DNA of 40,635 bases, taken from contig CAZGAV010000028.1 in assembly GCA_964523575.1 (NCBI GenBank), forward strand, positions 1 through 40,635, read 5' to 3'. The first letter of the stretch is position 1, and every line of letters starts with the position of its first letter. The notes under the pieces were generated by a model. It did not search any database and was not told the DNA's origin. It saw nothing but the letters and a program-made list of their open reading frames with translations. Origin of the DNA: DAOUTW01 sp964523575 (lineage in GTDB: Bacteria > Zixibacteria > MSB-5A5 > GN15 > JAAZOE01). Below, piece by piece: positions 24,106 through 37,266 of the stretch. The position numbers were made by a program, and so were the translations under genes.

Positions 24106-26184
24106 TTAATTTTTTACCCCGATCCTCATCTGCCGGGTCACTTCCGCGGGCACCGGCTGATAGGACGAAAACTCCATGGTGAACACGGCCCGGCCCTGCG
24201 AGAGGTTGCGCAACCGGGTGGCGTAACCGAACATCTCCGAAAGGGGCACGGTGGCGTCGAGCACCTGGGCCTTGTTGCGCGGCATCAAGCCGGAAATATG
24301 CGACCGGCGGCCGTTGAGGTCGTTCATGACGTTCCCGGCATAATCCTCGGGAACGATGATCTCGACCTCCATGACCGGTTCCAGCAGAACCGGGTCGGCC
24401 TTCTCGGCGGCTTCCTGAAAGGCGATCGAGGCCGCAATTTTATAGGCCAGCTCGGTCGAATCGATGTCATGATGCGAACCGTCCAGCAGAGTCACTTTGA
24501 TCCCGATCATCGGATTGCCCGAGATGACCCCCGAATGCAGGGCTTCCTTGACGCCCTGTTCGACGGCGGGAATGAATTCGCGCGGTATGGCGTTATTGGT
24601 GATTTTACTTTCAAAAACAAAACCGGTATCCGAATCCAGCGGCTCCACCGCCAGAATAACGTGGCCGTACTGGCCCTTGCCGCCGGACTGGCGGATAAAT
24701 TTGCCCTCGCCGGTCTGATATCGGGTAACCGTTTCCTTGTAGGCCACCCAGGGGGTGCCGACGTTGGCCCGCACCTGAAATTCGCGCAGGAGCCGGTCGG
24801 TCAGGATATCCAGATGCAACTCGCCCATGCCGGAAATAATCGTCTGTCCCGTTTCCTCGTTGATGCTGACCTTAAAGGTCGGGTCTTCCTCGGCCAGCTT
24901 GGCCAGCGATTCGGTCAGCTTTTCCTGATCGGCCAGAGACTTCGGCTCGATGGCGACACTGATCACCGGCTCGGGGAAATCCATCAATTCCAACTGCAAC
25001 GGATGTTTGATATCCGACAGCGTGTGGCCCGTGGAGGTTTTACGGAAACCGACGGCGGCGACGATGTCGCCGGCCTGGGCAATCTTGACGTCTTCCCGCT
25101 TGTTGGCGTGCATTCTCAAAATGCGGGCAACCCGCTCCTTTATATTCACATTGGCGTTGTACACGTATGTACCGGCCTCGACCTTACCCGAATAGACCCT
25201 GAAATAGGTCAGGCGTCCCACGTGGGGATCACTCATTATCTTGAAAGCCAGGGCGCACAACGGCTCATTTACATCCGGATGGCGTACCGCCTCTTTGGAT
25301 GAACGGGGAATATGACCTTTTACGGGCGGCTTGTCAAGCGGAGAAGGAAGAAAATCCACGATCGCGTCCTGTAATTGCTGAACGCCTTTGTTTCGGAAGG
25401 ATGAACCGCATAATACCGGGATAATCGAGACGTCAAGGCAGGCTTTTCGGATGGCGCTTCGGATTTCATCCTCAGCGATTGGCTCGTCGGCCAGGAACTT
25501 TTCCAGGAGGCGGTCGTCATAATTGGACACCGCCTCCAGGAGAAATTCCCGGGCCTTGGTGGCCTCCTCGAACATGTCGTCGGGGACGGAGATATCTTCG
25601 AATTCGCGGCCGAAGGTGCCGTCCTTGTAAACCCTGAATTTCATGTTGATCAGATCGATAATGCCGGTAAAAAGGTCCCCTTCGCCGGCCGGAATCTGAA
25701 TCGGCACGGCATTGGCCCCCAGTTTTTTGCGCATCTGGTCGACCGTGCCATTGAAATTGGCGCCGATCCGGTCCATCTTGTTGACATAGGCGATCCGGGG
25801 AATATTGTACTTGTCGGCCTGATGCCAGACCGTCTCCGATTGGGGCTCGACGCCGCCGACGGCGCAGAAAATCGCCACCGCCCCGTCCAGGACGCGCAAC
25901 GATCGCTCGACTTCGGCGGTGAAATCGACATGGCCGGGAGTATCGATAATATTGATGACCGCATCCTTCCAGAAAGTCGTCGTCGCCGCCGAGGTGATGG
26001 TGATGCCCCTCTCCTTCTCCTGCTCCATCCAGTCCATCGTGGCGGCGCCCTCGTCGACCTCTCCGATCCGATGCGTCTTCCCCGTATAATAGAGAATACG
26101 CTCGGTCGTGGTCGTCTTCCCGGCGTCGATATGGGCCATTATCCCAATATTACGGATATCTTTTAATGATGTCTTGCTCGACAT
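24106..26184 (-). CDS. fusA: Elongation factor G
   Basis: A 692-residue translocase GTPase. AHIDAGKTT (17-25), DTPGHVDF and NKMDRIGANF mark the G domain; domains II-V follow with the conserved SGMGELHLDIL and the C-terminal RGRAVFTMEFSSYQPVP. Length is normal for EF-G. It is separated from rpsG by 151 bases, the longest gap inside the str cluster. Confidence 0.99.
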   Translation of the reverse strand: MSSKTSLKDIRNIGIMAHIDAGKTTTTERILYYTGKTHRIGEVDEGAATMDWMEQEKERGITITSAATTTFWKDAVINIIDTPGHVDFTAEVERSLRVLDGAVAIFCAVGGVEPQSETVWHQADKYNIPRIAYVNKMDRIGANFNGTVDQMRKKLGANAVPIQIPAGEGDLFTGIIDLINMKFRVYKDGTFGREFEDISVPDDMFEEATKAREFLLEAVSNYDDRLLEKFLADEPIAEDEIRSAIRKACLDVSIIPVLCGSSFRNKGVQQLQDAIVDFLPSPLDKPPVKGHIPRSSKEAVRHPDVNEPLCALAFKIMSDPHVGRLTYFRVYSGKVEAGTYVYNANVNIKERVARILRMHANKREDVKIAQAGDIVAAVGFRKTSTGHTLSDIKHPLQLELMDFPEPVISVAIEPKSLADQEKLTESLAKLAEEDPTFKVSINEETGQTIISGMGELHLDILTDRLLREFQVRANVGTPWVAYKETVTRYQTGEGKFIRQSGGKGQYGHVILAVEPLDSDTGFVFESKITNNAIPREFIPAVEQGVKEALHSGVISGNPMIGIKVTLLDGSHHDIDSTELAYKIAASIAFQEAAEKADPVLLEPVMEVEIIVPEDYAGNVMNDLNGRRSHISGLMPRNKAQVLDATVPLSEMFGYATRLRNLSQGRAVFTMEFSSYQPVPAEVTRQMRIGVKN

Positions 26185-26335
26185 ACAAACCCTAACACAA
26201 CGCTACTTCCAGGTGCCCGTTCTCATACTCGCGCGTCATGTTCAGCAGGGTCAGACGGCAAGCCGAGGATGACGGTTGATAACCATATTCCCGGCGATAA
26301 ATCGGCAGCGCAACCTGCCGCTCAGGAATAAACGG
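26185..26335 (-). promoter_or_regulatory. rpsG-fusA spacer with a hairpin
   Basis: A 151-base gap without a supported gene. A perfect 6-bp stem CGGCAG/CTGCCG (26303-26320) with a 6-base loop lies just after the rpsG stop and has no T tract. I see no promoter with confidence. A role in controlling fusA relative to rpsG is only a possibility. Confidence 0.3.
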
Positions 26336-26806
26336 TTACCACCTGAAGTGAGCGAAAGCCTTGTTGGCTTCGGCCATTTTGTGTGTGTCTTCCTTCTTTT
26401 TAATCGAGGCCCCTTCGCTGTTGGCCGCGGCCATCAGCTCGGAAGCTATTTTCTGAGCCATCGTTTTCTCCGAACGGCTCCGTGAATACGAAATGATCCA
26501 GCGAATGGCCAGGGCCGTCCGCCGATTGGCCCGGACTTCCACCGGCACCTGATACGTGGCGCCGCCGACCCGGCGCGATTTGACCTCGAGCACCGGCTTG
26601 ACGTTGTTGAGCGCCTTGTGAAAAACATCCACGCCGGTATTGCCGGTCTTATTCTCGCAAATATCCAGAGCCGAATACAAAATCTTCTCGGCCGTGGATT
26701 TTTTACCACGCTGCATCAGACTGCCGATAAACTGGCTGACCACCAGATCGCCATATTTGGAATCGGGCAGCCGTTCTCTTTTCTCCGCAGATTTTCTCCG
26801 TGGCAT
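26336..26806 (-). CDS. rpsG: 30S ribosomal protein S7
   Basis: A 156-residue primary rRNA-binding protein that nucleates the 30S head and lines the E site. MPRRKSAEKRERLPDSKYGD and VKSRRVGGATYQVPVEVR are diagnostic. It follows rpsL by 16 nt, as in other str operons. In E. coli S7 represses this operon through the rpsL-rpsG spacer; here that spacer is too short for the E. coli site. Confidence 0.98.
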   Translation of the reverse strand: MPRRKSAEKRERLPDSKYGDLVVSQFIGSLMQRGKKSTAEKILYSALDICENKTGNTGVDVFHKALNNVKPVLEVKSRRVGGATYQVPVEVRANRRTALAIRWIISYSRSRSEKTMAQKIASELMAAANSEGASIKKKEDTHKMAEANKAFAHFRW

Positions 26807-26822
26807 ACTGACCTTTCTTTCC

Positions 26823-27209
26823 TTAACTTACCGCGGTTTTCTTCGGCCGCTTGGTACCGTACTTGGAACGGCCGCACGTGCGATCGGCCACGCCCGAGGT
26901 ATCCATGGCGCCACGAATGACATGATACCGGACACCCGGAAGATCCTTGACACGTCCGCCTCTGATAAGAACAATCGAGTGCTCCTGCAGGTTGTGCCCC
27001 TCGCCGGGTATGTACGCCGTGACCTCCATCTGGTTGGTCAGGCGGACACGGGCGACTTTACGCAAAGCGGAATTCGGCTTCTTGGGAGTCGAGGTGTACA
27101 CGCGGGTGCAAACGCCGCGCCGCTGGGGACAACTTTTCAGCGCCGGGGTATTGGTCTTCTCGGTAATCTGTTTTCGCCCTTTGCGAATCAACTGGTTAAT
27201 CGTCGGCAC
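26823..27209 (-). CDS. rpsL: 30S ribosomal protein S12
   Basis: A 128-residue protein of the decoding centre. YTSTPKKPNSALRKVARVRL contains the lysines whose mutation gives streptomycin resistance; both are wild type. The ending VKDLPGVRYHVIRGAMD followed by KRPKK is standard. It starts with GTG behind AAGGAG at 6 nt. A strong promoter lies just upstream, making rpsL the first gene of the str transcript. Confidence 0.98.
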   Translation of the reverse strand: MPTINQLIRKGRKQITEKTNTPALKSCPQRRGVCTRVYTSTPKKPNSALRKVARVRLTNQMEVTAYIPGEGHNLQEHSIVLIRGGRVKDLPGVRYHVIRGAMDTSGVADRTCGRSKYGTKRPKKTAVS

Positions 27210-27257
27210 AAACTGCTCCTTACTTTGTTTCCTACCAGATAGTTAAAAAAGCCTTAC

Positions 27258-27281
27258 ATTATAGCATCTATCGCCGTCAAG

Positions 27282-27285
<4 letters not shown>
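27258..27285 (-). promoter_or_regulatory. Near-consensus sigma70 promoter of the str cluster
   Basis: On the minus strand -35 TTGACT (27285-27280) and a perfect TATAAT (27263-27258) are spaced by 16 bases, with an extended -10 TG (TGC before TATAAT) and an A-rich tract upstream of the -35 box. The -35 box contains the TGA stop codon of rpoC (27284-27282). Transcription should start near 27251, leaving a ~41-nt leader before the rpsL GTG. Confidence 0.88.
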
Positions 27286-31388
<4,103 letters not shown>

Positions 31389-31419
31389 GAGATTAACTCC
31401 TTTGTTATGACCCCGAGGG

Positions 31420-34400
31420 TCAGTTCTTTTCCATCAAGGTCACATCCAGACCGAGAGCCTGAAGCTCCTTGACCAGCACGTTGAACGACTCCGGAATACC
31501 GGGTTCGGGCGGATTTTCGCCCTTGACGATCGATTCGTAAATCTTCGACCGCCCGGCCACGTCGTCCGATTTGACCGTCAGCATTTCCTGGAGGGCATAG
31601 GCCGCGCCGTAGGCCTCCAGCGCCCAGACTTCCATTTCTCCGAATCGCTGACCGCCGAATTGCGCCTTGCCGCCCAGCGGTTGCTGCGTCACCAGCGAGT
31701 ATGGTCCGATCGATCGGGCGTGAATTTTGTCATCCACCAGATGCGACAGCTTCAACATGTATATGTAACCGACCGTCACCCGGTTGTCGAAACGGTTGCC
31801 GGTGCGGCCGTCATACAGCCAGGCTTTACCGTCTTCGGCTTCCCCGGCTTTCTTGAGCTCTTCCTTGATTTCGCCCAGGCTGGCGCCGTCAAAAACCGGC
31901 GTTGCATAATACAAATTCAGTTTCTTCGCGGCCAGACCCAGATGGGTTTCGAGAAGCTGGCCGACGTTCATTCGCGACGGCACGCCCAGCGGATTGAGGA
32001 TGATATCGACCGGCGTTCCGTCTTCCAGATACGGCATGTCTTCCTCGGGCACGATCCGCGACACCACGCCCTTATTACCGTGGCGTCCGGCCATCTTGTC
32101 GCCGACCGAAACTTTGCGCTTGATGGCGACCTGAACCTTAACCAATTGCTTGACGCCCGGAGACAGTTCGGCGCCGCGCTCAACCTTATCGACCTCGACT
32201 TCCATCTCGGCCCGCTTGAGAGCCAAAAGGGCCGAAGCCTCGGCGATAATCTTATCGACCCGCTTGTTGACCGCGCTCTCATCGCTGAAACCGTCGGGCG
32301 CGACTACCATATCGAAGTCGAAATTCTCGAGATTTTCTTTCTTGTACTTGTGCCCGGCCCGGATCGTCACCGAGTTATCGATAATCGAACGCACCGTTCC
32401 GGCCGATTTGCCGTCGAGGATTTCACCCAGACGGGCGTTGCGGTGGGCCGCGATATCCTGGAAAAGCTTGTTATACATCTTCCGGATTCGCGCCACATGA
32501 TTCTTCTCGTATTTCTTGGCCTCTTCAGTCCGCTCTTTGCGCGAGAAGATTTTGGTATCGATGACGATTCCCTTCATCCCGGGCGGCGCCTTCAAAGAGG
32601 CGTCACGGACGTCACCCGCCTTCTCGCCGAAGATGGCCCGCAAAAGCCGCTCTTCCGGAGACAGCTCGGTTTCGCCCTTGGGCGTCACCTTACCGACCAG
32701 GATGTCGCCCGATTCCACTTCGGCGCCCATCCGGATAATGCCGTTCTCGTCGAGGTTCAAAAGAGCCTCTTCCGAAACGTTGGGAATTTCACGGGTGATT
32801 TCTTCCGAACCGCGCTTGGTATCGCGCACCTGAAGTTCGAATTCCTCGATATGAATCGAGGTATAAATGTCTTCCTTGATAAGACGTTCGGAGAGGATGA
32901 TGGCATCCTCAAAATTGTAGCCCAGCCACGGCATGAAGGCTACCAGGACATTATTCCCCAGCGCCAGTTCGCCGCGATCGGTGGCCGCGCCGTCGGCGAG
33001 AATATCGCCGATAGCCACCTCGTCGCCGATTTCGACCGAGGGCGTCTGGTTCAAACAGGTATCCTGATTGGACCGCTTGAATTTGGTCAGGCTGTAAACG
33101 TCGTCTTCATAAAAACCGAGTTCATCCGGTTTGGCCTTGACATGCGGGCGGATAATAATCTTCTGGGCGTCGACATAAACGACTTTGCCGGCCCGCTTGG
33201 CCGTAACCGTCACTCCGGCGTCGGTGGCCGCTTTCAATTCCACTCCGGTGCCCACCAGCGGCGCATCGGTCCGCATCAACGGCACCGCCTGACGTTGCAT
33301 GTTGGAGCCCATCAGGGCCCGGTTGGCGTCGTCGTGCTCCAGAAACGGAATCAGGGCCGCCGCAATCGACACCAACTGCTTGGGCGACACGTCCATATAC
33401 TCGACTTCTTCGGCCGGAAGAATCGGATAATCGGCCCGTTTGCGCGCTGTCACCATCTCATTGGCGAAACGGCCGTTTTTGTCCAGTTCCTCACTGGCCT
33501 GCGCGATCGTGTGACGATCCTCTTCGTCGGCCGTCAGGTATTCGATCTCGCCCGTGAATTTGCCCTTGTTGAATTTCCGGTAGGGGGTCTCGATGAAACC
33601 GTAGCGGTTGATCCGGGCATAGGTAGCCAGTGAAGCTATCAAACCGATATTCGGGCCTTCCGGCGTTTCCACCGGGCAGAGCCGCCCGTAATGGGTGTGA
33701 TGGACGTCGCGGACCTCAAAACCGGCCCGCTCGCGGGTCAGGCCGCCCGGCCCCAGGGCCGACAGCCGCCGCTTGTGAGTCAGTTCCGACAACGGGTTAG
33801 TCTGGTCCATGAACTGCGACAATTGCGAGGAGCCGAAGAAGGTCTCGATCACCGACGATACCGTCCGCGCATTGATCAGCGACTGCGGCGTGATCGGATC
33901 GTCGTTTTTCAGGCTCATCCGCTCCCGAATATTGCGGGCCACGCGCGACAAACCGACCGAAAACAAATTCGATAACAGTTCGCCGACCGTCCGGGCGCGG
34001 CGATTGCCGAGGTGGTCGATATCGTCGATAAAACCGTGACCGTTGCGCAAATCGACCAGGTAGCGGATAATGCTCACGAAATCCTTGTTGTCCAGAGTCG
34101 TGTGATCCAGGGGGATATCCAGTTTCAGGCGCTGATTGATCATGTACCGCCCGACCTCGCCCAGGTCGTATCGCTTGGCGTTGAAGAATAGTTTTTCCAG
34201 CAGGCCCTCGGCCATTTCCAATGTCGGCGGTTCACCCGGCCGCATCAGCGAATAAATCTTGTTCAGGGCCTCTTCCCGGTTAGCCGTCACATCCTTGGCC
34301 AGAGTGTTGATTATGACATAGGCCTCGCGTTGTTCGTCAACTTCGACGATTTTCAATTTCTTGACTTTGGCCTCGGACAATTTGTCGAGATGGGCGTTGG

Positions 34401-35193
34401 CCAGGACTTCCCCGGCCTTGACGATAACCTCGCCGCTTTCCTTGTCGATGACGCTCTCGGCTGAAAAATGCCCGATCACGTCCATAGCTTTCTTGCCCGC
34501 CAGACTGGCCGGCCGGGTTTTGTAGAAAAGATCGATTATTTCCTCGTTGCTGGAATAACCGATGGCCCGAAGCAGGGCCGTGGCGTGCATTTTACGGCGG
34601 GAATCGATATGGACATGCATGATGTCGTTCATATCGACTTCGAATTCGACCCAACTCCCGCGATAGGGAATGATCCGGGCCGAGAAAATCCTTTTGCCGT
34701 TGGGATGCACCCCCTCATCGAAGAAAACGCCCGGCGAACGGTGCAACTGCGACACGATGACCCGTTCCGAACCGTTGATGACAAATGTTCCGCGTTCCGT
34801 GATGATCGGTAATTCGCCGAGGTAAACGTCCTGTTCGATGATATCTTTAACCTGTTTTTCCTTGCCCTCGCCCTCGCGGCTGACCAGCCGCAGAGTGGCC
34901 TTCAGCGGGGCGGCGTAGGTCATATTCCGTTCCTGACACTCTTCGATCGAATACCGCCGCGTGCCCAGCTGGTACTTGACGAACTCGAGAGTATAATTCT
35001 CGCGAATATCGGAAATGGGGAATATTTCGTCAAAAATCTGTTGCAAGCCCTGGCGGGCCCGTTTTTCCGGCTCGAAACCGGCCTGCAGAAAATCACCGTA
35101 TGATTTCAGCTGCACGTCGAGCAGGTTGGGCAATTCCACGCCGCTGACAATATTGCCGAAGGTCTTGCGTGTGATCGGAGTTTTCCTGGCCAA
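31420..35193 (-). CDS. rpoB: DNA-directed RNA polymerase beta subunit
   Basis: A 1257-residue subunit. The rifampicin-pocket segment FGSSQLSQFMDQTNPLSEL then THKRRLSALGPGGL (about residues 451-490) shows the sensitive-type His and Ser. Further motifs are NIGLIASLATYARIN, KMAGRHGNKGVVS and the C-terminal GGKAQFGGQRFGEMEVWALEAYGA. It starts with TTG behind GGGAGG at 9 nt. It is separated from rplL by 249 bases holding a hairpin. Confidence 0.98.
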   Translation of the reverse strand: MARKTPITRKTFGNIVSGVELPNLLDVQLKSYGDFLQAGFEPEKRARQGLQQIFDEIFPISDIRENYTLEFVKYQLGTRRYSIEECQERNMTYAAPLKATLRLVSREGEGKEKQVKDIIEQDVYLGELPIITERGTFVINGSERVIVSQLHRSPGVFFDEGVHPNGKRIFSARIIPYRGSWVEFEVDMNDIMHVHIDSRRKMHATALLRAIGYSSNEEIIDLFYKTRPASLAGKKAMDVIGHFSAESVIDKESGEVIVKAGEVLANAHLDKLSEAKVKKLKIVEVDEQREAYVIINTLAKDVTANREEALNKIYSLMRPGEPPTLEMAEGLLEKLFFNAKRYDLGEVGRYMINQRLKLDIPLDHTTLDNKDFVSIIRYLVDLRNGHGFIDDIDHLGNRRARTVGELLSNLFSVGLSRVARNIRERMSLKNDDPITPQSLINARTVSSVIETFFGSSQLSQFMDQTNPLSELTHKRRLSALGPGGLTRERAGFEVRDVHHTHYGRLCPVETPEGPNIGLIASLATYARINRYGFIETPYRKFNKGKFTGEIEYLTADEEDRHTIAQASEELDKNGRFANEMVTARKRADYPILPAEEVEYMDVSPKQLVSIAAALIPFLEHDDANRALMGSNMQRQAVPLMRTDAPLVGTGVELKAATDAGVTVTAKRAGKVVYVDAQKIIIRPHVKAKPDELGFYEDDVYSLTKFKRSNQDTCLNQTPSVEIGDEVAIGDILADGAATDRGELALGNNVLVAFMPWLGYNFEDAIILSERLIKEDIYTSIHIEEFELQVRDTKRGSEEITREIPNVSEEALLNLDENGIIRMGAEVESGDILVGKVTPKGETELSPEERLLRAIFGEKAGDVRDASLKAPPGMKGIVIDTKIFSRKERTEEAKKYEKNHVARIRKMYNKLFQDIAAHRNARLGEILDGKSAGTVRSIIDNSVTIRAGHKYKKENLENFDFDMVVAPDGFSDESAVNKRVDKIIAEASALLALKRAEMEVEVDKVERGAELSPGVKQLVKVQVAIKRKVSVGDKMAGRHGNKGVVSRIVPEEDMPYLEDGTPVDIILNPLGVPSRMNVGQLLETHLGLAAKKLNLYYATPVFDGASLGEIKEELKKAGEAEDGKAWLYDGRTGNRFDNRVTVGYIYMLKLSHLVDDKIHARSIGPYSLVTQQPLGGKAQFGGQRFGEMEVWALEAYGAAYALQEMLTVKSDDVAGRSKIYESIVKGENPPEPGIPESFNVLVKELQALGLDVTLMEKN

Positions 35194-35410
35194 TGCGGAT
35201 TACCTCCCAATAAATAAAAAGACACCCTGTCCTTCTCCATCCTTGCGGACGAAAATGGCGGGTCGGGATTGAATCTCTACTTTTAAATACCTGAAAGTCA
35301 ACTTATGTTTACTCTATTGTTCAACTTAGAGTCCTTAAAAAACCTCAGGTATCGTGACACTACCTCGTAAATTCAGTTCTCCCCCAGGAAAGGTTTTGAG
35401 TTTCGATGGG
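35194..35410 (-). promoter_or_regulatory. rplL-rpoB spacer
   Basis: A 217-base non-coding stretch between the rplL 3' hairpin and rpoB. It is locally AT-rich. A TTGACT sequence is present on the minus strand about 100 bases before rpoB, but no good -10 box stands at the right distance, so I do not call a promoter. A run of T after a small inverted repeat near 35341 is too weak to be called a terminator. Confidence 0.3.
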
Positions 35411-35446
35411 GTAGTCACCCCGCCCGATGGGGCGGGATGTCACTAC
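35411..35446 (-). promoter_or_regulatory. Hairpin at the rplL stop, possible attenuator or processing site
   Basis: A perfect 7-bp GC stem CCCGCCC/GGGCGGG (35419-35436) with a 4-base loop is extended by GTAGT/ACTAC (35411-35415 with 35442-35446). It includes the TAG stop of rplL. No T tract follows, so it is not a standard terminator. It sits where E. coli has an attenuator and RNase III site between rplL and rpoB; a similar role is inference. Confidence 0.55.
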
Positions 35447-35829
35447 TTGATTTCCACCTGAGCGCCGACGTCCTGCAATTTGTCGCGGACGGCCTCAGCC
35501 TCTTCCTTGGAAATTCCTTCCTTGACCTTGCTCGGAGCGCTGTCGACCAGTTCCTTGGCTTCCTTCAAACCCAGGCTGGTCAGCTCGCGCACGACCTTAA
35601 TGACCTGGATCTTCTTGTCGCCGGCGGCCTGTAGCTCGACGTCAAACTCGGTCTTCTCTTCGGCGGCGGCGGCGCCGCCACCGGCAGGCGCGGCGGCAAC
35701 AGCGACAGGAGCTGCTGCGGATACGCCGAATTTATCCTGGAGCGCTTTGGAAAGATCGGCCAGTTCGATGACTGTCAGGTGCTCTATCTTTTCAACGATC
35801 TCCGCGATGGTTTTGTTCTCTTCCGACAC
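35443..35829 (-). CDS. rplL: 50S ribosomal protein L7/L12
   Basis: A 128-residue stalk protein present in several copies per ribosome, recruiting translation GTPases. The N-terminal dimerisation domain (IAEIVEKIEHLTVIELADLS), Ala/Pro/Gly hinge (about 38-60) and C-terminal factor-binding domain (KVVRELTSLGLKEAKELVD) are all visible. I chose the GTG at 35829 with AAAGGG 7 nt upstream; the longer frame to 35907 would include non-conserved residues from the spacer. Confidence 0.96.
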   Translation of the reverse strand: MSEENKTIAEIVEKIEHLTVIELADLSKALQDKFGVSAAAPVAVAAAPAGGGAAAAEEKTEFDVELQAAGDKKIQVIKVVRELTSLGLKEAKELVDSAPSKVKEGISKEEAEAVRDKLQDVGAQVEIK

Positions 35830-35888
35830 TGTTGTACCCTTTCGCTTTAGTTTAACAGTTACAATGTTACTTAGTTCCCGTGTCATCC

Positions 35889-35945
35889 GGCATAACCCGA
35901 CGGTCACCGCGATAATATATCGATTTTTCGGCGACGGTTATGGCC
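35889..35945 (-). promoter_or_regulatory. Predicted structured RNA between rplJ and rplL
   Basis: In the minus-strand RNA three nested helices can form. The outer one is GGC (945-943), bulged C942, then ATAACC (941-936), pairing with GGTTAT (897-892) and GCC (891-889). The middle one is GTCGCCG (935-929) with CGGTGAC (909-903), including one G-U pair that exists only in this strand's RNA. The inner one is CGATA (922-918) with TATCG (914-910) around a 3-base loop. Positions are given without their leading 35. The element starts 20 nt after the rplJ stop and ends 60 nt before rplL. Confidence 0.6.
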
Positions 35946-35965
35946 GATTACAATCAAATCTTGTC

Positions 35966-36496
35966 TCAGCCCTCCGACCTCTGCTTGGCCAGGGCGTCGA
36001 TGGTGCCGACCAGTTCCCGCATGATGGCGTCGAGAGTCCCGATCAAACCGGAAATCGGGGCTTCCACCGCCGAAACCAGCAGGGACAGAAGCACCGGCCG
36101 CGGCGGCAGTTCGGCCATACGGGCCGCATCGGTCGCGGCAAACGGCTGGCGATCGACATAAAAGGCCTTGATCTCCGGCTTGTTGACCTTGTCGAATTCC
36201 TTGTAGGCATCATACAAAATCTTGGCCGGAATATTGGCGTCGAGATTGGAGAAGGCGACCGCCGTCGGCCCCACCAGGTGCTCATCCAAAGCGTCGTAAC
36301 CGGCGTCTTTGGCGGCGATACGCATCAGCGTATTCTTGGCCACCACATAATAAACGCCGCTTTCGCGCAGGCTCCGGCGAAGCTTCGTAATCTGCTCGAC
36401 GTTCAACCCGGCATAGTCGGTGATAAATATATTATCCGCCTCGGAAAAACGCTTGGTCAGCTCGGCCACCAGATCTATTTTCACTTGCGTAGGCAT
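35966..36496 (-). CDS. rplJ: 50S ribosomal protein L10
   Basis: A 176-residue protein that anchors the L12 dimers on the ribosome. NIFITDYAGLNVEQITKLRR and VVAKNTLMRIAAKDAG are conserved; the C-terminal helix that binds L12 closes the protein. It lies only 13 nt after rplA, so the L10 leader found before rplJ in many bacteria has no room here. GGGAAG precedes the ATG. Confidence 0.97.
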   Translation of the reverse strand: MPTQVKIDLVAELTKRFSEADNIFITDYAGLNVEQITKLRRSLRESGVYYVVAKNTLMRIAAKDAGYDALDEHLVGPTAVAFSNLDANIPAKILYDAYKEFDKVNKPEIKAFYVDRQPFAATDAARMAELPPRPVLLSLLVSAVEAPISGLIGTLDAIMRELVGTIDALAKQRSEG

Positions 36497-36509
36497 ATCG
36501 TCTTCCCTT

Positions 36510-37214
36510 CTACTTCTTCATATCCAGCAGGATGGCGTTATAATCGAGCTTGAGGCCCACCCCCATGGTCGAACTGATCGCCGCGCCTCTGATATATGCG
36601 CCTTTGGCCGCCGTCGGCTTGGCTCGAACCACCGCCGACAGAAAGGCCAGAGAATTTTCCTTCAGGGCGTCGATTTCAAAAGACAATTTCCCGATCGAGG
36701 CCGACAGGCCGCCCTGACGGTCAACCCGGAACTCTATCTTACCGGCTTTCAACTCCCCGATCGTCTTGGCCACGTCCATCGTCACCGTCCCCGATTTGGG
36801 ATTGGGCATCAGCCCCCGGGGACCCAGGATTTTACCCAGCCGGCCGACCTTGCTCATCATGTCGGGCGTCGCCACGACGACGTCGAAATCGACCCAGCCT
36901 TCCTGGATTTTCTTGACCTCGTCGTCGCCGCCGACAAAATCGGCCCCGGCGTCGCGGGCTTCCTTCTCTTTCTCGCCCTGGGCGAAAACCAGAATCTTGA
37001 CGTCCCTGCCGGTGCCGTGCGGCAACGAAACCGTGCCCCGCACGATCTGGTCGGCATGACGCGGATCCACGCCCAGCTTCAGATTGATATCGACCGATTC
37101 GTCGAACTTGACGAATTTGTTCTCTTTCAGAAAAGCGATCGATTCTTCCAGGGAATACTGTTTGAGCCGGTCGAGTTTTTCTTTGACTTTACGATAACTT
37201 TTCGAACGTTTCAC
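36510..37214 (-). CDS. rplA: 50S ribosomal protein L1
   Basis: A 234-residue protein of the mobile L1 stalk that helps release E-site tRNA. Landmarks are LGVDPRHADQIVRGTVSLPHG, KILGPRGLMPNPKSGTV and the C-terminal KGAYIRGAAISSTMG. It starts with GTG behind GGGAG at 9 nt. It follows rplK, as in L11 operons generally. Confidence 0.98.
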   Translation of the reverse strand: MKRSKSYRKVKEKLDRLKQYSLEESIAFLKENKFVKFDESVDINLKLGVDPRHADQIVRGTVSLPHGTGRDVKILVFAQGEKEKEARDAGADFVGGDDEVKKIQEGWVDFDVVVATPDMMSKVGRLGKILGPRGLMPNPKSGTVTMDVAKTIGELKAGKIEFRVDRQGGLSASIGKLSFEIDALKENSLAFLSAVVRAKPTAAKGAYIRGAAISSTMGVGLKLDYNAILLDMKK

Positions 37215-37266
37215 TTATCTATTCTCCCTAGACACGAAATGAATAGGTACTGACGAACCGGCAGCT

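Noticed and set aside
31660..33633. 657-codon open frame on the plus strand
   Set aside because: It lies wholly antisense to rpoB, has no family resemblance, and arises from the GC-rich codon bias of the real gene.
33691..33790. DVHHTHYGR in RpoB as a rifampicin-resistance change
   Set aside because: Several bacterial groups naturally vary at this position, and the main resistance residues in the 451-490 segment are sensitive-type.
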